This document shows positions 26,982-34,562 of a stretch of 64,000 nt of DNA, piece after piece. Location of the stretch: contig CAVZHO010000008.1 in the NCBI GenBank assembly GCA_963775085.1, forward strand, positions 151,399-215,398, read 5' to 3'. Under the pieces are notes generated by a model. That model was given only the letters and a program-made list of their open reading frames with translations. It searched no databases and was not told the DNA's origin. Positions within the stretch are counted from its first letter, which is position 1, and every line of letters begins with the position of its first letter. The DNA comes from JAAFIP01 sp963775085 (lineage in GTDB: Bacteria > Pseudomonadota > Gammaproteobacteria > Burkholderiales > Burkholderiaceae_C). The translations under genes and the position numbers were made by a program.

Positions 26982-27734
26982 ATGCCAAATACGCTCATTC
27001 CAGCAGCGTCAGCCACATTGCCGCTCTATATCCAGATCAGTGAGTTGCTGACGCGCGAAATTGCCGCAGGCCGCTGGACGCAGGGCGACCGCCTGCCTTC
27101 CGAGGCGCAAATGTCGCACCAGCTTGGCGTGGCCGTGGGAACTTTGCGAAAAGCCTTGACAGAGCTGGATGCGCGCGGCTTGCTGGAACGGCGGCAAGGC
27201 TCGGGCACCTACATCCGCAGCAATACACGGGTCGACAACCAAAGTAAAAGCAAAAGTGTGTACGAGTTTTTTCGTTTGGAGCTGGCCCGTGGCGGAGGGC
27301 TGCCCACCGCATTGGTGATGGATTTCCAGAAAATGAAGCGCCCGGCGTTTGTGCCATCATTTAACCCTGCTGACAAGCAAAAGCAGGAGCCGTGTTACCG
27401 TGTGCGCAGGCTGCGCAGCTTGAATGCGCTGCCGGTCGCCATTGAGGAAATATATTTCGATGCACGGCATGATCCCCACCTGAGCATCGAAGATCTGGGG
27501 GAGGCGATGTATTATTTCTACCAGCAGCGTCTGGGGTTCTGGATATCGCATGCAGAGGACCGCATTGGTGCAGGCGTTGTCCCGCATTGGTCGCCGAGCA
27601 TGTTTGTGCCTGCGGTGGGCGCTGTCTGCCTCCGCATTGAGCGCAGTGCATGGTCTGAAAAAAACCAGATGGAGGAGTATTCCATCACCTGGTTCGACCC
27701 CGAACGCTGTCAATATGTGAACCGGTTGAAATAA
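26982..27734 (+). CDS. GntR-family (HutC/UTRA) transcriptional regulator
   Basis: A 250-residue GntR regulator. The N-terminal winged helix-turn-helix includes GDRLPSEAQMSHQLGVAVGT and GLLERRQGSGTYI. A UTRA effector domain follows (CYRVRRLRSLNALPVAIEEIYFDARHDP). It is divergent from the monooxygenase operon and 37 bp upstream of the Gfo/Idh gene, so it probably regulates both arms. HutC-type UTRA domains often bind sugars or their phosphates. Confidence 0.88.
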   Translation: MPNTLIPAASATLPLYIQISELLTREIAAGRWTQGDRLPSEAQMSHQLGVAVGTLRKALTELDARGLLERRQGSGTYIRSNTRVDNQSKSKSVYEFFRLELARGGGLPTALVMDFQKMKRPAFVPSFNPADKQKQEPCYRVRRLRSLNALPVAIEEIYFDARHDPHLSIEDLGEAMYYFYQQRLGFWISHAEDRIGAGVVPHWSPSMFVPAVGAVCLRIERSAWSEKNQMEEYSITWFDPERCQYVNRLK

Positions 27735-27771
27735 CCCGAAATGCCATTTTTAGACCCTGAAAGACTTATCA

Positions 27772-28986
27772 ATGACTGAGCCAGCAAACCCGCAACCAAC
27801 ACGCTATGGATTCATCGGCTGCGGCATGATGGGGCAGGAGCATTTGCGTAACCTGGCGCTGATCGAAGGCGTTCAGGTTGCGGCGATCTTTGAACCCGAT
27901 GCAGCCATGCGCGCACTCTCCGCCCGTTATGCGCCGCAAGCCGAGTTTGCCGCCGACCTCGCTGCACTCCTGTCGCGCTCCGATATCGATGCGTGGGTGA
28001 TCACCAGCCCCAACCATGTGCATGCCGACCAACTCCAACGCATTGCCGATGCCGGTGTGGCCGGTCACAAACCCATCTTGATCGAGAAACCCGCCTGCAC
28101 CGATTTGCATGGTGTCCATGCCTTGCGCAAACTCGGCGCGAGTTACTCCGCACCGATCTGGGTGGCCATGGAATACCGGTACATGCCCCCCATTGCCAAG
28201 CTGATCCAGGAGGCGCACCGCCAGCACTACACCGGCCAGGCGGTGATGCTCAGTATCCGCGAGCATCGATACCCCTTCCTGAACAAGGTAGGCGACTGGA
28301 ACCGCTTTACGCGCAATACGGGCGGTACCCTGGTTGAGAAATGCTGCCACTTTTTTGATTTGATGCGCCACATCATGCAAGCCGATCCTGTGCGGGTGTT
28401 TGCCTCGGGTGGGCAAAACCATAACCACCTGAACGAATCGTATGGCGGTGAGCAACCCGACATCCTGGACAACGCCTACGTCGTGCTCGACTTTCCGGCG
28501 GGCAGACGGGCCATGCTGGATTTATGCATGTTTGCCGAAGGCGCGCGTTACCAGGAGGAGTTGTGCGTCGTCGGAGCCAAAGGCAAGATCGAATGCAAGG
28601 TGCCTGGCCCAGGCCGCTTTTGGCCCGCTGAGCTGGGCGATGCCCCCATCGCGCAACTCACCGTCAGCCAGCGCCACCAAACCGGGCCAGAAGGCTGGAC
28701 CAACCATCCCACCATCAAAGCCGTAGCACCCCAATCACTTGACATCCCGGTCGACACCGCATTGCTGGCGGCAGGTGACCATAATGGCTCCACGTTTTAC
28801 CAGCACCAAAAATTTTTAAGCGTCGTGCAGCAGTTCAAAGCCAGGCAAGGCAGCGCACCATCCAGCGCGCCGGTAGAAGTCAGTCTGTCAGACGGCCTGA
28901 AAGCCGTCGTGATGGGTTTGGCTGCTGAACATTCGGCCAAAGCCGGGGTGGCCGTAAGTTTGCTGGATGGGCCTTATGCGCTTTAG
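27772..28986 (+). CDS. Gfo/Idh/MocA-family protein, candidate NAD+-dependent sulfoquinovosidase (GH188-like)
   Basis: A 404-residue Gfo/Idh/MocA protein. The NAD-binding start is YGFIGCGMMGQEHLRNLALI and the conserved Lys lies in ILIEKPACTD. Distinctive later segments are GGTLVEKCCHFFDLMRHI, DLCMFAEGARYQEELCVVGAKGK and AGDHNGSTFYQHQKFLSVVQQ. The neighbouring candidate sulfoquinovose genes recall the NAD+-dependent sulfoquinovosidases (GH188), which belong to this superfamily; a sugar dehydrogenase is the alternative. The 3' end overlaps soxX by 11 bp. Confidence 0.78.
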   Translation: MTEPANPQPTRYGFIGCGMMGQEHLRNLALIEGVQVAAIFEPDAAMRALSARYAPQAEFAADLAALLSRSDIDAWVITSPNHVHADQLQRIADAGVAGHKPILIEKPACTDLHGVHALRKLGASYSAPIWVAMEYRYMPPIAKLIQEAHRQHYTGQAVMLSIREHRYPFLNKVGDWNRFTRNTGGTLVEKCCHFFDLMRHIMQADPVRVFASGGQNHNHLNESYGGEQPDILDNAYVVLDFPAGRRAMLDLCMFAEGARYQEELCVVGAKGKIECKVPGPGRFWPAELGDAPIAQLTVSQRHQTGPEGWTNHPTIKAVAPQSLDIPVDTALLAAGDHNGSTFYQHQKFLSVVQQFKARQGSAPSSAPVEVSLSDGLKAVVMGLAAEHSAKAGVAVSLLDGPYAL

Positions 28987-29368
28987 TGCGCGCACACCAG
29001 GCCTGTGTGCGTTGGTTATTGCTGCGCTGCTGGTGACGTCTTGTGCGCAACCCACGCCGCTAGCTGCACCCCCTGCCGCAACCCCGCAGTCGCTTGCACA
29101 AGGCTGGCAGGTGTTGTTTGACCAGCGCCTGGGCAACTGCGCCGCCTGCCATTCCATACCCGATCAAAAAGGTGCCAAAACAGGCATCCAAAGCACCTTT
29201 GCCCCGGCACTGGACGGTGTGGCCTCGCGCTACAGCCCTGCGCAGCTGCGCCAGTGGGTCGTGGATGCCCGCAAGATCAACCCCAATACCTTGATGCCCC
29301 CGTTTGGTGCCATGCTCAGCCCGCAGCAGATAGCCGACGTGCTTGCCGCTCTGCAAACTCTGCGCTAG
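28976..29368 (+). CDS. soxX: SoxX, c-type cytochrome of the thiosulfate-oxidising Sox system
   Basis: A 130-residue secreted monohaem cytochrome starting at the ATG at 28976. The signal peptide ends with a lipobox-like LLVTSCAQ. The haem-binding motif is CAACH and the distal Met lies in NTLMPPFG; the QSTFAPALDGVASRYS stretch is typical of SoxX. It partners SoxA. It begins inside the Gfo/Idh gene (11-bp overlap), so it is translationally coupled to the putative sulfosugar genes. Confidence 0.88.
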   Translation: MRFSARTPGLCALVIAALLVTSCAQPTPLAAPPAATPQSLAQGWQVLFDQRLGNCAACHSIPDQKGAKTGIQSTFAPALDGVASRYSPAQLRQWVVDARKINPNTLMPPFGAMLSPQQIADVLAALQTLR

Positions 29369-29398
29369 TATTGGCTGCTCACCTATTAGGCTCACACC

Positions 29399-29743
29399 AT
29401 GGACACTGCTACGCTGCAAAAACTCAAGCTGCGCCCCACCGGCGCGCGGCTGGAAATCGAACCCCTGTCAGACACCGGCAACGCCATACCAATTGGCGTG
29501 CGTTTGCAAGCGCCAGTGGGCCTGACCATCGAATCGTTTGAAGTGTTTGCCCCCGACAACCCGGTGCCCCAGGTCATCAAAATCAAGCTCAGCACGCCGC
29601 AGTCCAGCTACAGTTTTGACACCCGCATTCGCCTGGGCATCGGTCAGGACGTGTGGGTGGTGGCCAAGCTGTCAGATGGCAGCCTGCTGGGCCACTTTGC
29701 GCCCACGGTGCTCACCTCGTCGGCCTGTTTTGACGCGAGCTGA
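29399..29743 (+). CDS. soxY: SoxY-like sulfur carrier with an atypical C-terminus
   Basis: A 114-residue SoxY-type protein (GLTIESFEVFAPDNPVPQVI, then STPQSSYSFDTRIRLGIGQ, then AKLSDGSLLGHFAP). Two features are unusual. It has no Tat signal peptide of the kind SoxY normally carries. The C-terminus reads TSSACFDAS in place of the GGCGG swinging arm that carries sulfur, although one cysteine remains near the expected position. It may travel with another exported partner, or be impaired. SoxZ follows after 5 bp. Confidence 0.75.
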   Translation: MDTATLQKLKLRPTGARLEIEPLSDTGNAIPIGVRLQAPVGLTIESFEVFAPDNPVPQVIKIKLSTPQSSYSFDTRIRLGIGQDVWVVAKLSDGSLLGHFAPTVLTSSACFDAS

Positions 29744-29748
29744 GAACC

Positions 29749-30093
29749 ATGGACGCACCCTCCAAAATCCCCATGCGGCTCAACGTCACGGGCAACGTCA
29801 GCCCGGGTGGCACGCTGCAAGCCGTACTCTTGATTGGCCACCCCATGGAGTCGGGCTACCGCACGCTCGATTCTGGCCAACGCATCCCTAAAAACGTGAT
29901 CATCAGCATCCGCGCGCAGATGGGCGGGCAAACTCTGTTTGAAGCAGAAACCGGTATTGGTATTTCGGCCAATCCCTACCTGGCCTTCCCGGTCCCCTTG
30001 CCTGCGGCCATTCCCGCCACCGGTTTGGTGCTCAGTGTGCAGTGGCTGGACGACGCCGGCCAGCGCGGTGAGATTCAGCGCGCGCTGAAATAG
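29749..30093 (+). CDS. soxZ: SoxZ, partner of SoxY in the sulfur carrier complex
   Basis: A 114-residue SoxZ-like immunoglobulin-fold protein. The family stretch IGHPMESGYRTLDSGQRIPK is present, followed by the PYLAFPVPLPA segment and the C-terminal LVLSVQWLDDAGQRGE strand. It lies 5 bp after soxY and 35 bp before soxA. Confidence 0.9.
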   Translation: MDAPSKIPMRLNVTGNVSPGGTLQAVLLIGHPMESGYRTLDSGQRIPKNVIISIRAQMGGQTLFEAETGIGISANPYLAFPVPLPAAIPATGLVLSVQWLDDAGQRGEIQRALK

Positions 30094-30128
30094 GCCGCTT
30101 GGCAGCCCGCACCCGTTTGCGCAACGCT

Positions 30129-30884
30129 ATGAAACCGTGGGTGCTCTTCCTGTGCATGGGCCTCGTGCCATTAGCCAGCGCCGCCCAGCCGCGTACCAGT
30201 GGCAATGGGTTTCTGTCCCCGCAGTTGCTGGCACTGCAAAACGATGCAAACAAAAACCCCATCGCCCTATGGAACGACCGTGGCCAGGGCCTGTGGCAAA
30301 CGCAGTGCCAAAGCTGCCATGGCGCAATAGAAAAACTCAAAACCAGCGCCACTACCTTCCCGCGTTTGACTGCCGACAGCAAAACCCTGCACAACCTGGA
30401 AGACCAAATCGCCCGTTGCCAGCAGCGCAGCGCCAGCGCGGCGGGCACGCCCATTGCACCCAATGACAACGACGACGTGCTGGCCCTCAGCGCCGCCTTG
30501 CACCAAGCCGCTAAAGGCGAGCCCATCAATGTAGCCGCCGCCCCAGCGCAAGATGCCGCCTGGCAAGCGCGCCTGGCCAGCGGCCAGCAGCTCTACCAAA
30601 CCCGCATGGGCCGCATCAACCTGGCCTGCATGCACTGCCATGACCAAAAAGTGGGGGCGCAAATGCGCGCCGACACCATCAGCCAGGGCCACCCCACCGG
30701 CTTTCCCATCTACCGCATGAGCTGGCAAACCTTAGGCTCTACCGAGCGCCGCCTGCGCGCCTGCTACTCGGGCGTGCAAGCCCCATTGCCTGCACCCGGC
30801 AGCACCGAGCTGCGCGACCTGGAGTTGTTTATGAAGGTGCGCGCCAACGGCATGGCGCTGGACGGGCCGTCAATCCGGCGTTGA
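30129..30884 (+). CDS. soxA: SoxA, dihaem cytochrome c of the Sox system
   Basis: A 251-residue protein from the ATG at 30129, with a signal peptide ending LASAAQ. It has two CxxCH motifs (CQSCH and CMHCH), so it is a dihaem SoxA. The conserved cysteine that becomes the persulfide haem ligand lies in ERRLRACYSGVQAP. It forms the SoxXA complex, which joins thiosulfate or sulfite to SoxY. No soxB, soxC or soxD follows; the gene converges on an EamA transporter gene with a 15-bp overlap. Confidence 0.92.
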   Translation: MKPWVLFLCMGLVPLASAAQPRTSGNGFLSPQLLALQNDANKNPIALWNDRGQGLWQTQCQSCHGAIEKLKTSATTFPRLTADSKTLHNLEDQIARCQQRSASAAGTPIAPNDNDDVLALSAALHQAAKGEPINVAAAPAQDAAWQARLASGQQLYQTRMGRINLACMHCHDQKVGAQMRADTISQGHPTGFPIYRMSWQTLGSTERRLRACYSGVQAPLPAPGSTELRDLELFMKVRANGMALDGPSIRR

Positions 30885-31850
30885 CACCACGGCCAGCGCC
30901 CGCGACTCGCGGCGCGCCACCCACAGCGTGGCCGCGCTGATCACGATGCCGCCGACGATGGCGTTGACGGTGGGCACATCGCTAAACAGCAGCCAGCCCA
31001 TCAGCGCTGACCACACCAGCTCTAAAAACTTCAGCGACTGGGTGGCCGAGATGTCGGCCTTTTTAAACGATCGGGTCAGGCAAAAGTGCGCCGCCGTGCC
31101 CAGCGCGCCGCACAGCAAAAAGCCCGCCCACTGCCAGGCGGTAGGCGCGGCCCAGTGCAGCAGCGCCATGGGCAGGCTGAACAAGGTGACGGTGAGGCCC
31201 TGCCACACCAAAATCGTGCCCGTCGTCTCGTAGCGCGTGAGCGCCTTGGTGACTAAAAACGAGGCCGCAAACAGCGGTGCCGAGGCCAGCATGAGCAGGT
31301 GGTACCAGCCCGAGTTGGCCGCACCCGTGCTGCCCCCCGCGCTGCTCACCCCCGCGCTAAACTGCGGCCCCACCACAATCATCACCCCCGCAAAGCCCAC
31401 GGCGGTAGCCACCCAGCGCTCCCAGCGCATCGGCTCATGCAAAAAAATGTAGGCCCCCAGCATGATGAAGATCGGCGTGCTAAAGCCAATCGCCGTCATA
31501 TTGGCCAGCGGAATATTAGGCAGCGCCGCAAACCAAAAAAACAAACCCACGGTATGCAGCGCACCCCGCGTAAACTGCCCGCCAATGTTCTGTGGCCGGT
31601 AGGCCCCCATGCCGTTGCGCAGCACCAAAGGCAGCAGCACCACCAGGCCAAACACATAGCGTAAAAACTGCGCCTGAAACGGGTGCACATGCTGCGCCAG
31701 CCCCCGCATCACGGCGTTCAGAAAGTTAAACAGCAGCCCCGCAGCGGCCGCCCACAGCAAGGCGCGGGCCGTGGGCGTAAGGTGGGCGGTGTGGAGGTGT
31801 AGCCGCTGGCTGATCCAGGCGAGGGGGCTGGGGGAGGAGGGGGCGGACAT
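30870..31850 (-). CDS. EamA/DMT-family transporter
   Basis: A 326-residue membrane protein with ten predicted hydrophobic segments in two EamA repeats. Visible are ALLWAAAAGLLFNFLNAVMR, LVVLLPLVL, MTAIGFSTPIFIMLGAYIFL and the second-repeat LVWSALMGWLLFSDVP. Members export metabolites such as amino acids or drugs. It is convergent with soxA. The substrate is unknown. Confidence 0.88.
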   Translation of the reverse strand: MSAPSSPSPLAWISQRLHLHTAHLTPTARALLWAAAAGLLFNFLNAVMRGLAQHVHPFQAQFLRYVFGLVVLLPLVLRNGMGAYRPQNIGGQFTRGALHTVGLFFWFAALPNIPLANMTAIGFSTPIFIMLGAYIFLHEPMRWERWVATAVGFAGVMIVVGPQFSAGVSSAGGSTGAANSGWYHLLMLASAPLFAASFLVTKALTRYETTGTILVWQGLTVTLFSLPMALLHWAAPTAWQWAGFLLCGALGTAAHFCLTRSFKKADISATQSLKFLELVWSALMGWLLFSDVPTVNAIVGGIVISAATLWVARRESRALAVVSTPD

Positions 31851-31976
31851 GGAGTCATCGAGTATGCCTTATATGCGGTGCCGCTCAGGGGCAATTGGCC
31901 TGCGCAAAGCGCCCAAAAGCCAGTTGCGTTAAGGTGCGCTGTCGCCCAATTGACTACACCCCTCCCTGTACACCCC

Positions 31977-32537
31977 ATGAGCCTCGTCTCCTTCCCCGCC
32001 CCCGCACTGCACATTTCGCACTGGCTGGGCACGGCCAGCCCCATCACGCTGGCCGGTCTGCGCGGCAGGGTAGTGGTGCTGCATGCGTTTCAAATGCTGT
32101 GCCCCAGCTGTGTGTCGCATGGCCTGCCGCAGGCGGCGCGCATCCATGGCACCTTTGCGGCAGCTGACGTGGCCGTCATCGGCATCCACACCGTGTTTGA
32201 GCACCACGCCGTCATGGGCGTAGAGGCACTCAAAGCGTTTATGCACGAGTACCGCATTGACTACCCCGTAGGCGTAGACCAGGCCAGCCCGGGCAGCGAT
32301 ATTCCGCTCACCATGCAGGCCTACAGCCTGCAAGGCACGCCCAGCCTGGTGCTGATCGACCGCCAGGGCAGCGTGCGCCTGCAACACTTTGGCCACCTGG
32401 ACGATCTGGCCGTCGGCGCGCTGATCGGGCAGCTGGTGGCGCAGGGTCAAGGCGTGGGCAATGCGCATGGCGCAGCGGGTGCAGGTAAAGTAACCCAAAG
32501 CCATTGCGACGACAGTGGATGCGCCATCGACCAATAG
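31977..32537 (+). CDS. thioredoxin-fold (AhpC/TSA-TlpA-like) redoxin
   Basis: A 186-residue redoxin from the ATG at 31977. The active-site-like motif is CPSC in LHAFQMLCPSCVSHGLPQA, followed by IGIHTVFEHHAVMG and the cis-Pro region SLQGTPSLVLIDRQGSV. The C-terminus holds a second CDDSGC pair. There is no signal peptide, so it is probably cytoplasmic. The exact reductant role is unknown. Confidence 0.8.
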   Translation: MSLVSFPAPALHISHWLGTASPITLAGLRGRVVVLHAFQMLCPSCVSHGLPQAARIHGTFAAADVAVIGIHTVFEHHAVMGVEALKAFMHEYRIDYPVGVDQASPGSDIPLTMQAYSLQGTPSLVLIDRQGSVRLQHFGHLDDLAVGALIGQLVAQGQGVGNAHGAAGAGKVTQSHCDDSGCAIDQ

Positions 32538-32559
32538 CCTAAAACGATAAAATTTGTGG

Positions 32560-32588
32560 TTGATTTATATTGATTTTCAGAGTAAATT
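32560..32588 (+). promoter_or_regulatory. probable promoter of the GSU2403-type gene
   Basis: TTGATT (32560-32565) and TAAATT (32583-32588) are spaced by exactly 17 bp. The -10 element lies inside the left arm of the adjacent palindrome, so repression by a palindrome-binding protein is likely. Transcription would start about 20 nt before the ATG. Confidence 0.5.
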
Positions 32589-32614
32589 ACAAAAATTGTA
32601 ATTTACTCTGAAAA
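32574..32614. repeat. perfect 19-bp inverted repeat abutting a start codon
   Basis: The left arm TTTTCAGAGTAAATTACAA and its exact complement (32596-32614) are separated by AAA, and the right arm ends directly before the ATG at 32615. It can be an operator, or a hairpin in the messenger. Confidence 0.9.
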
Positions 32615-33559
32615 ATGCACCCCCTCATCGAACTCACCCCCGGCCAAACCCGCCAATACATCGATGCCGAGGCCACGCTACGCGCACTGCGCGACACGCA
32701 AAAGGCGGCACTAGAGGTACGCGGCTCCATGTTTTGGCGTGAGATGGGCGCGCAGCGCTACCTCATTCGCGTAGCCAGCCGGGGCTCGCAAACGTCCCTT
32801 GGGCCACACACTGCCGAGCTAGAGGCGGTGTACACCCGTTTCATGGAACGCAAAGCCGCTGTAGAGCAGCGCCTAGCCAGTTTGAAAGCCGCACTCAGCC
32901 AGCACCAGCGCAGCAACCGCGCCCTGCGCGTGGGCCGTGCGCCCCGTGTGCTGATAGACACCTTGACCCGCCTGGAACAAGCGGGCCTGGGCCACCACTT
33001 CATCGTCGTCGGCACCCACGCGCTCTACGCCTACGAAAGCGCCTGCGGCGTGCGCGTGCAGGACGATGCCACCGCCACGCAAGATATTGACCTGCTGCTG
33101 GATACCCGTAAATACCTCAGCTTCGTCACCACCATGGACAGGCTAGACACCTCGCTGCTGTCGGTCTTTCAAAAAGTCGACAAAACCTTCCAGCTGCGTG
33201 ATGACCAGCTCTACACCGCCGTCAACGCCGACGGCTTTGAGATTGACGTAATTCGCCGCGCCGCAAAGGACGGTGACCCCCACCCCCTGCGCGTCTCCCA
33301 ACACGAAGACGATTTTTGGGCGGTGCAAATTTCTACCGGCTCAACCCTGCTAGACGGCGGCCACTTTGAGCAAGCCGTTGTTGCCGCCAGCGGCCACATG
33401 GCTCCCATGCGCGTGCCCAGCCCCGCCAGCTTTATCCGCGTCAAACAAAAACTTGCCGCCCTGCGCACGCGCGACCCGCTGAAAGCCCGCAAAGACGCGC
33501 TGCAAGCGGATATCGTCAGCCAACTGGTGCAAGATTATGCGCTGGGGCAGCAACGGTAG
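32615..33559 (+). CDS. GSU2403-family nucleotidyltransferase-fold protein
   Basis: A 314-residue protein. The N-terminal half is helical and charged (residues 1-110). The C-terminal half has a minimal nucleotidyltransferase fold: HHFIVVGTHALYAYE, then ATQDIDLLLDTRK with the metal-type acidic pair, and a later FEIDVIRRA acidic residue. It resembles toxin-like nucleotidyltransferases of the AbiEii/MenT kind, but no antitoxin gene is adjacent. It is preceded by a 19-bp inverted repeat reaching the ATG. Cellular role unknown. Confidence 0.72.
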   Translation: MHPLIELTPGQTRQYIDAEATLRALRDTQKAALEVRGSMFWREMGAQRYLIRVASRGSQTSLGPHTAELEAVYTRFMERKAAVEQRLASLKAALSQHQRSNRALRVGRAPRVLIDTLTRLEQAGLGHHFIVVGTHALYAYESACGVRVQDDATATQDIDLLLDTRKYLSFVTTMDRLDTSLLSVFQKVDKTFQLRDDQLYTAVNADGFEIDVIRRAAKDGDPHPLRVSQHEDDFWAVQISTGSTLLDGGHFEQAVVAASGHMAPMRVPSPASFIRVKQKLAALRTRDPLKARKDALQADIVSQLVQDYALGQQR

Positions 33560-33572
33560 AAGAGTAAATCAG

Positions 33573-33613
33573 CTACTGATTTAATAGCTGCTTACGTCCT
33601 GTTGACAGGGACT
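33573..33613 (-). repeat. dispersed repeat copy 5 (subtype B)
   Basis: CTACTGATTTAATAGCTGCT continues as TACGTCCTGTTGACAGGGACTA. It is near the consensus, in reverse orientation, between the nucleotidyltransferase and DUF2784 genes. Confidence 0.85.
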
Positions 33614-33643
33614 AGCGGCATAAATAATGGTTAAACTGCGGCT

Positions 33644-34018
33644 GTGCTGTACTTTGCCTTAAATCTGCTCTGCCATGTCGTGCATGTGGCCCTTATCCTG
33701 TTTGTGCTGCTGGGCTGGCTGTTTGCGCCACTGCAAGCGGCGCACCTGGCCTTGGTGCTGGGCATGCTGGGCTGCTGGTTTATCCTGGGCCGCTGGCTGG
33801 GCGCGGGCTACTGCCCCATTACCGACGCGCACTGGCGCATCAAAGCCGCGCTGGGCCCCGGCCGTCCGCCCAGCAGCTACATCCACTACCTGTTAGCCAG
33901 GCTCGGCTGGGCGGTGAACCCCGCCAAGCTGGACCGCAACGTCGGCCTGGCTGCCATCGGCATCGCGCTGCTGTCTGTAGCGGTCAACGTGCCGCGCTTG
34001 CTCGGCTGGCTGCGCTAG
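33644..34018 (+). CDS. DUF2784-like small membrane protein
   Basis: A 124-residue protein beginning with GTG at 33644. Three hydrophobic segments are visible (VVHVALILFVLLGWLF, LALVLGMLGCWFILG and a C-terminal VGLAAIGIALLSVAVNV). The CPITDAHW motif in the loop is typical of DUF2784. The function of the family is unknown. It stands between two copies of the dispersed repeat. Confidence 0.7.
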   Translation: MLYFALNLLCHVVHVALILFVLLGWLFAPLQAAHLALVLGMLGCWFILGRWLGAGYCPITDAHWRIKAALGPGRPPSSYIHYLLARLGWAVNPAKLDRNVGLAAIGIALLSVAVNVPRLLGWLR

Positions 34019-34021
34019 CCA

Positions 34022-34062
34022 CTACATTTTTGATAGCTGCTTATGTCCTGTTGACAAGGACT
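34022..34062 (-). repeat. dispersed repeat copy 6 (subtype B)
   Basis: CTACATTTTTGATAGCTGCT continues as TATGTCCTGTTGACAAGGACTA. It lies just after the DUF2784-like gene. Confidence 0.8.
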
Positions 34063-34205
34063 ATGATCCTAAACACCAGGTTTTTTTATGGGCATAAAAC
34101 CCTCTTGAAATGGGCTTTGCATCTTGCTTGGGCCTCCACAGAGCCTTTATCGCGCAAACCCACCCTCTGTGCTGTCAGTTACGCTTACGGTAAATACCAC
34201 TTGCA

Positions 34206-34230
34206 TATTTTGATATATTGATCAAAAATA
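34206..34230. promoter_or_regulatory. inverted repeat upstream of hipB, possible operator
   Basis: TATTTTGAT and ATCAAAAATA form an imperfect inverted repeat around ATATTG in an AT-rich region 36 bp before the hipB start. HipB proteins repress their own operon, so this is a likely target. The preceding bases 34063-34205 hold no recognisable gene. Confidence 0.45.
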
Positions 34231-34265
34231 CGACTTAATTTGAATTTAATTGACGTAAATATCAA

Positions 34266-34562
34266 GTGCAAACCCTCCAAGAACTCGGCCAAGCCGTCGC
34301 CACACGTCGCAAGCTGCTGGGCCTTAAGCAAGGCGACGTAGCGGCCAAGGCAGGCGTTACGCCAGAATCCCTCTCGCGCTTTGAGCGGGGCAGGGGGGCC
34401 GAGTTTGGCTCGCGCAAGCTGTTGGCGGTATTGGCCGTGCTGGGTGCCGAGCTGGACATCACGGCCCAAGGCCAAGCGGGCAACCTGGACGCGTTGCGCC
34501 GCGAGCGGGCACAGGCCTCCACGGGCCGTGCTAGCGGCGCCCCTACACAGGGCGCGCCGTGA
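34266..34562 (+). CDS. hipB: HipB-like Xre antitoxin/regulator
   Basis: A 98-residue helix-turn-helix protein from the GTG at 34266. The HTH reads LGLKQGDVAAKAGVTPESLS followed by RFERGRG. A flexible C-terminal tail (residues 75-98) follows. It overlaps hipA by ATGA at 34559-34562, the usual hipBA coupling. It binds HipA and represses the operon. Confidence 0.85.
   Translation: MQTLQELGQAVATRRKLLGLKQGDVAAKAGVTPESLSRFERGRGAEFGSRKLLAVLAVLGAELDITAQGQAGNLDALRRERAQASTGRASGAPTQGAP

Noticed and set aside
34030..34221. A 63-codon frame starting in repeat copy 6
   Set aside because: Most of it is repeat and AT-rich leader of hipB; no family resemblance.
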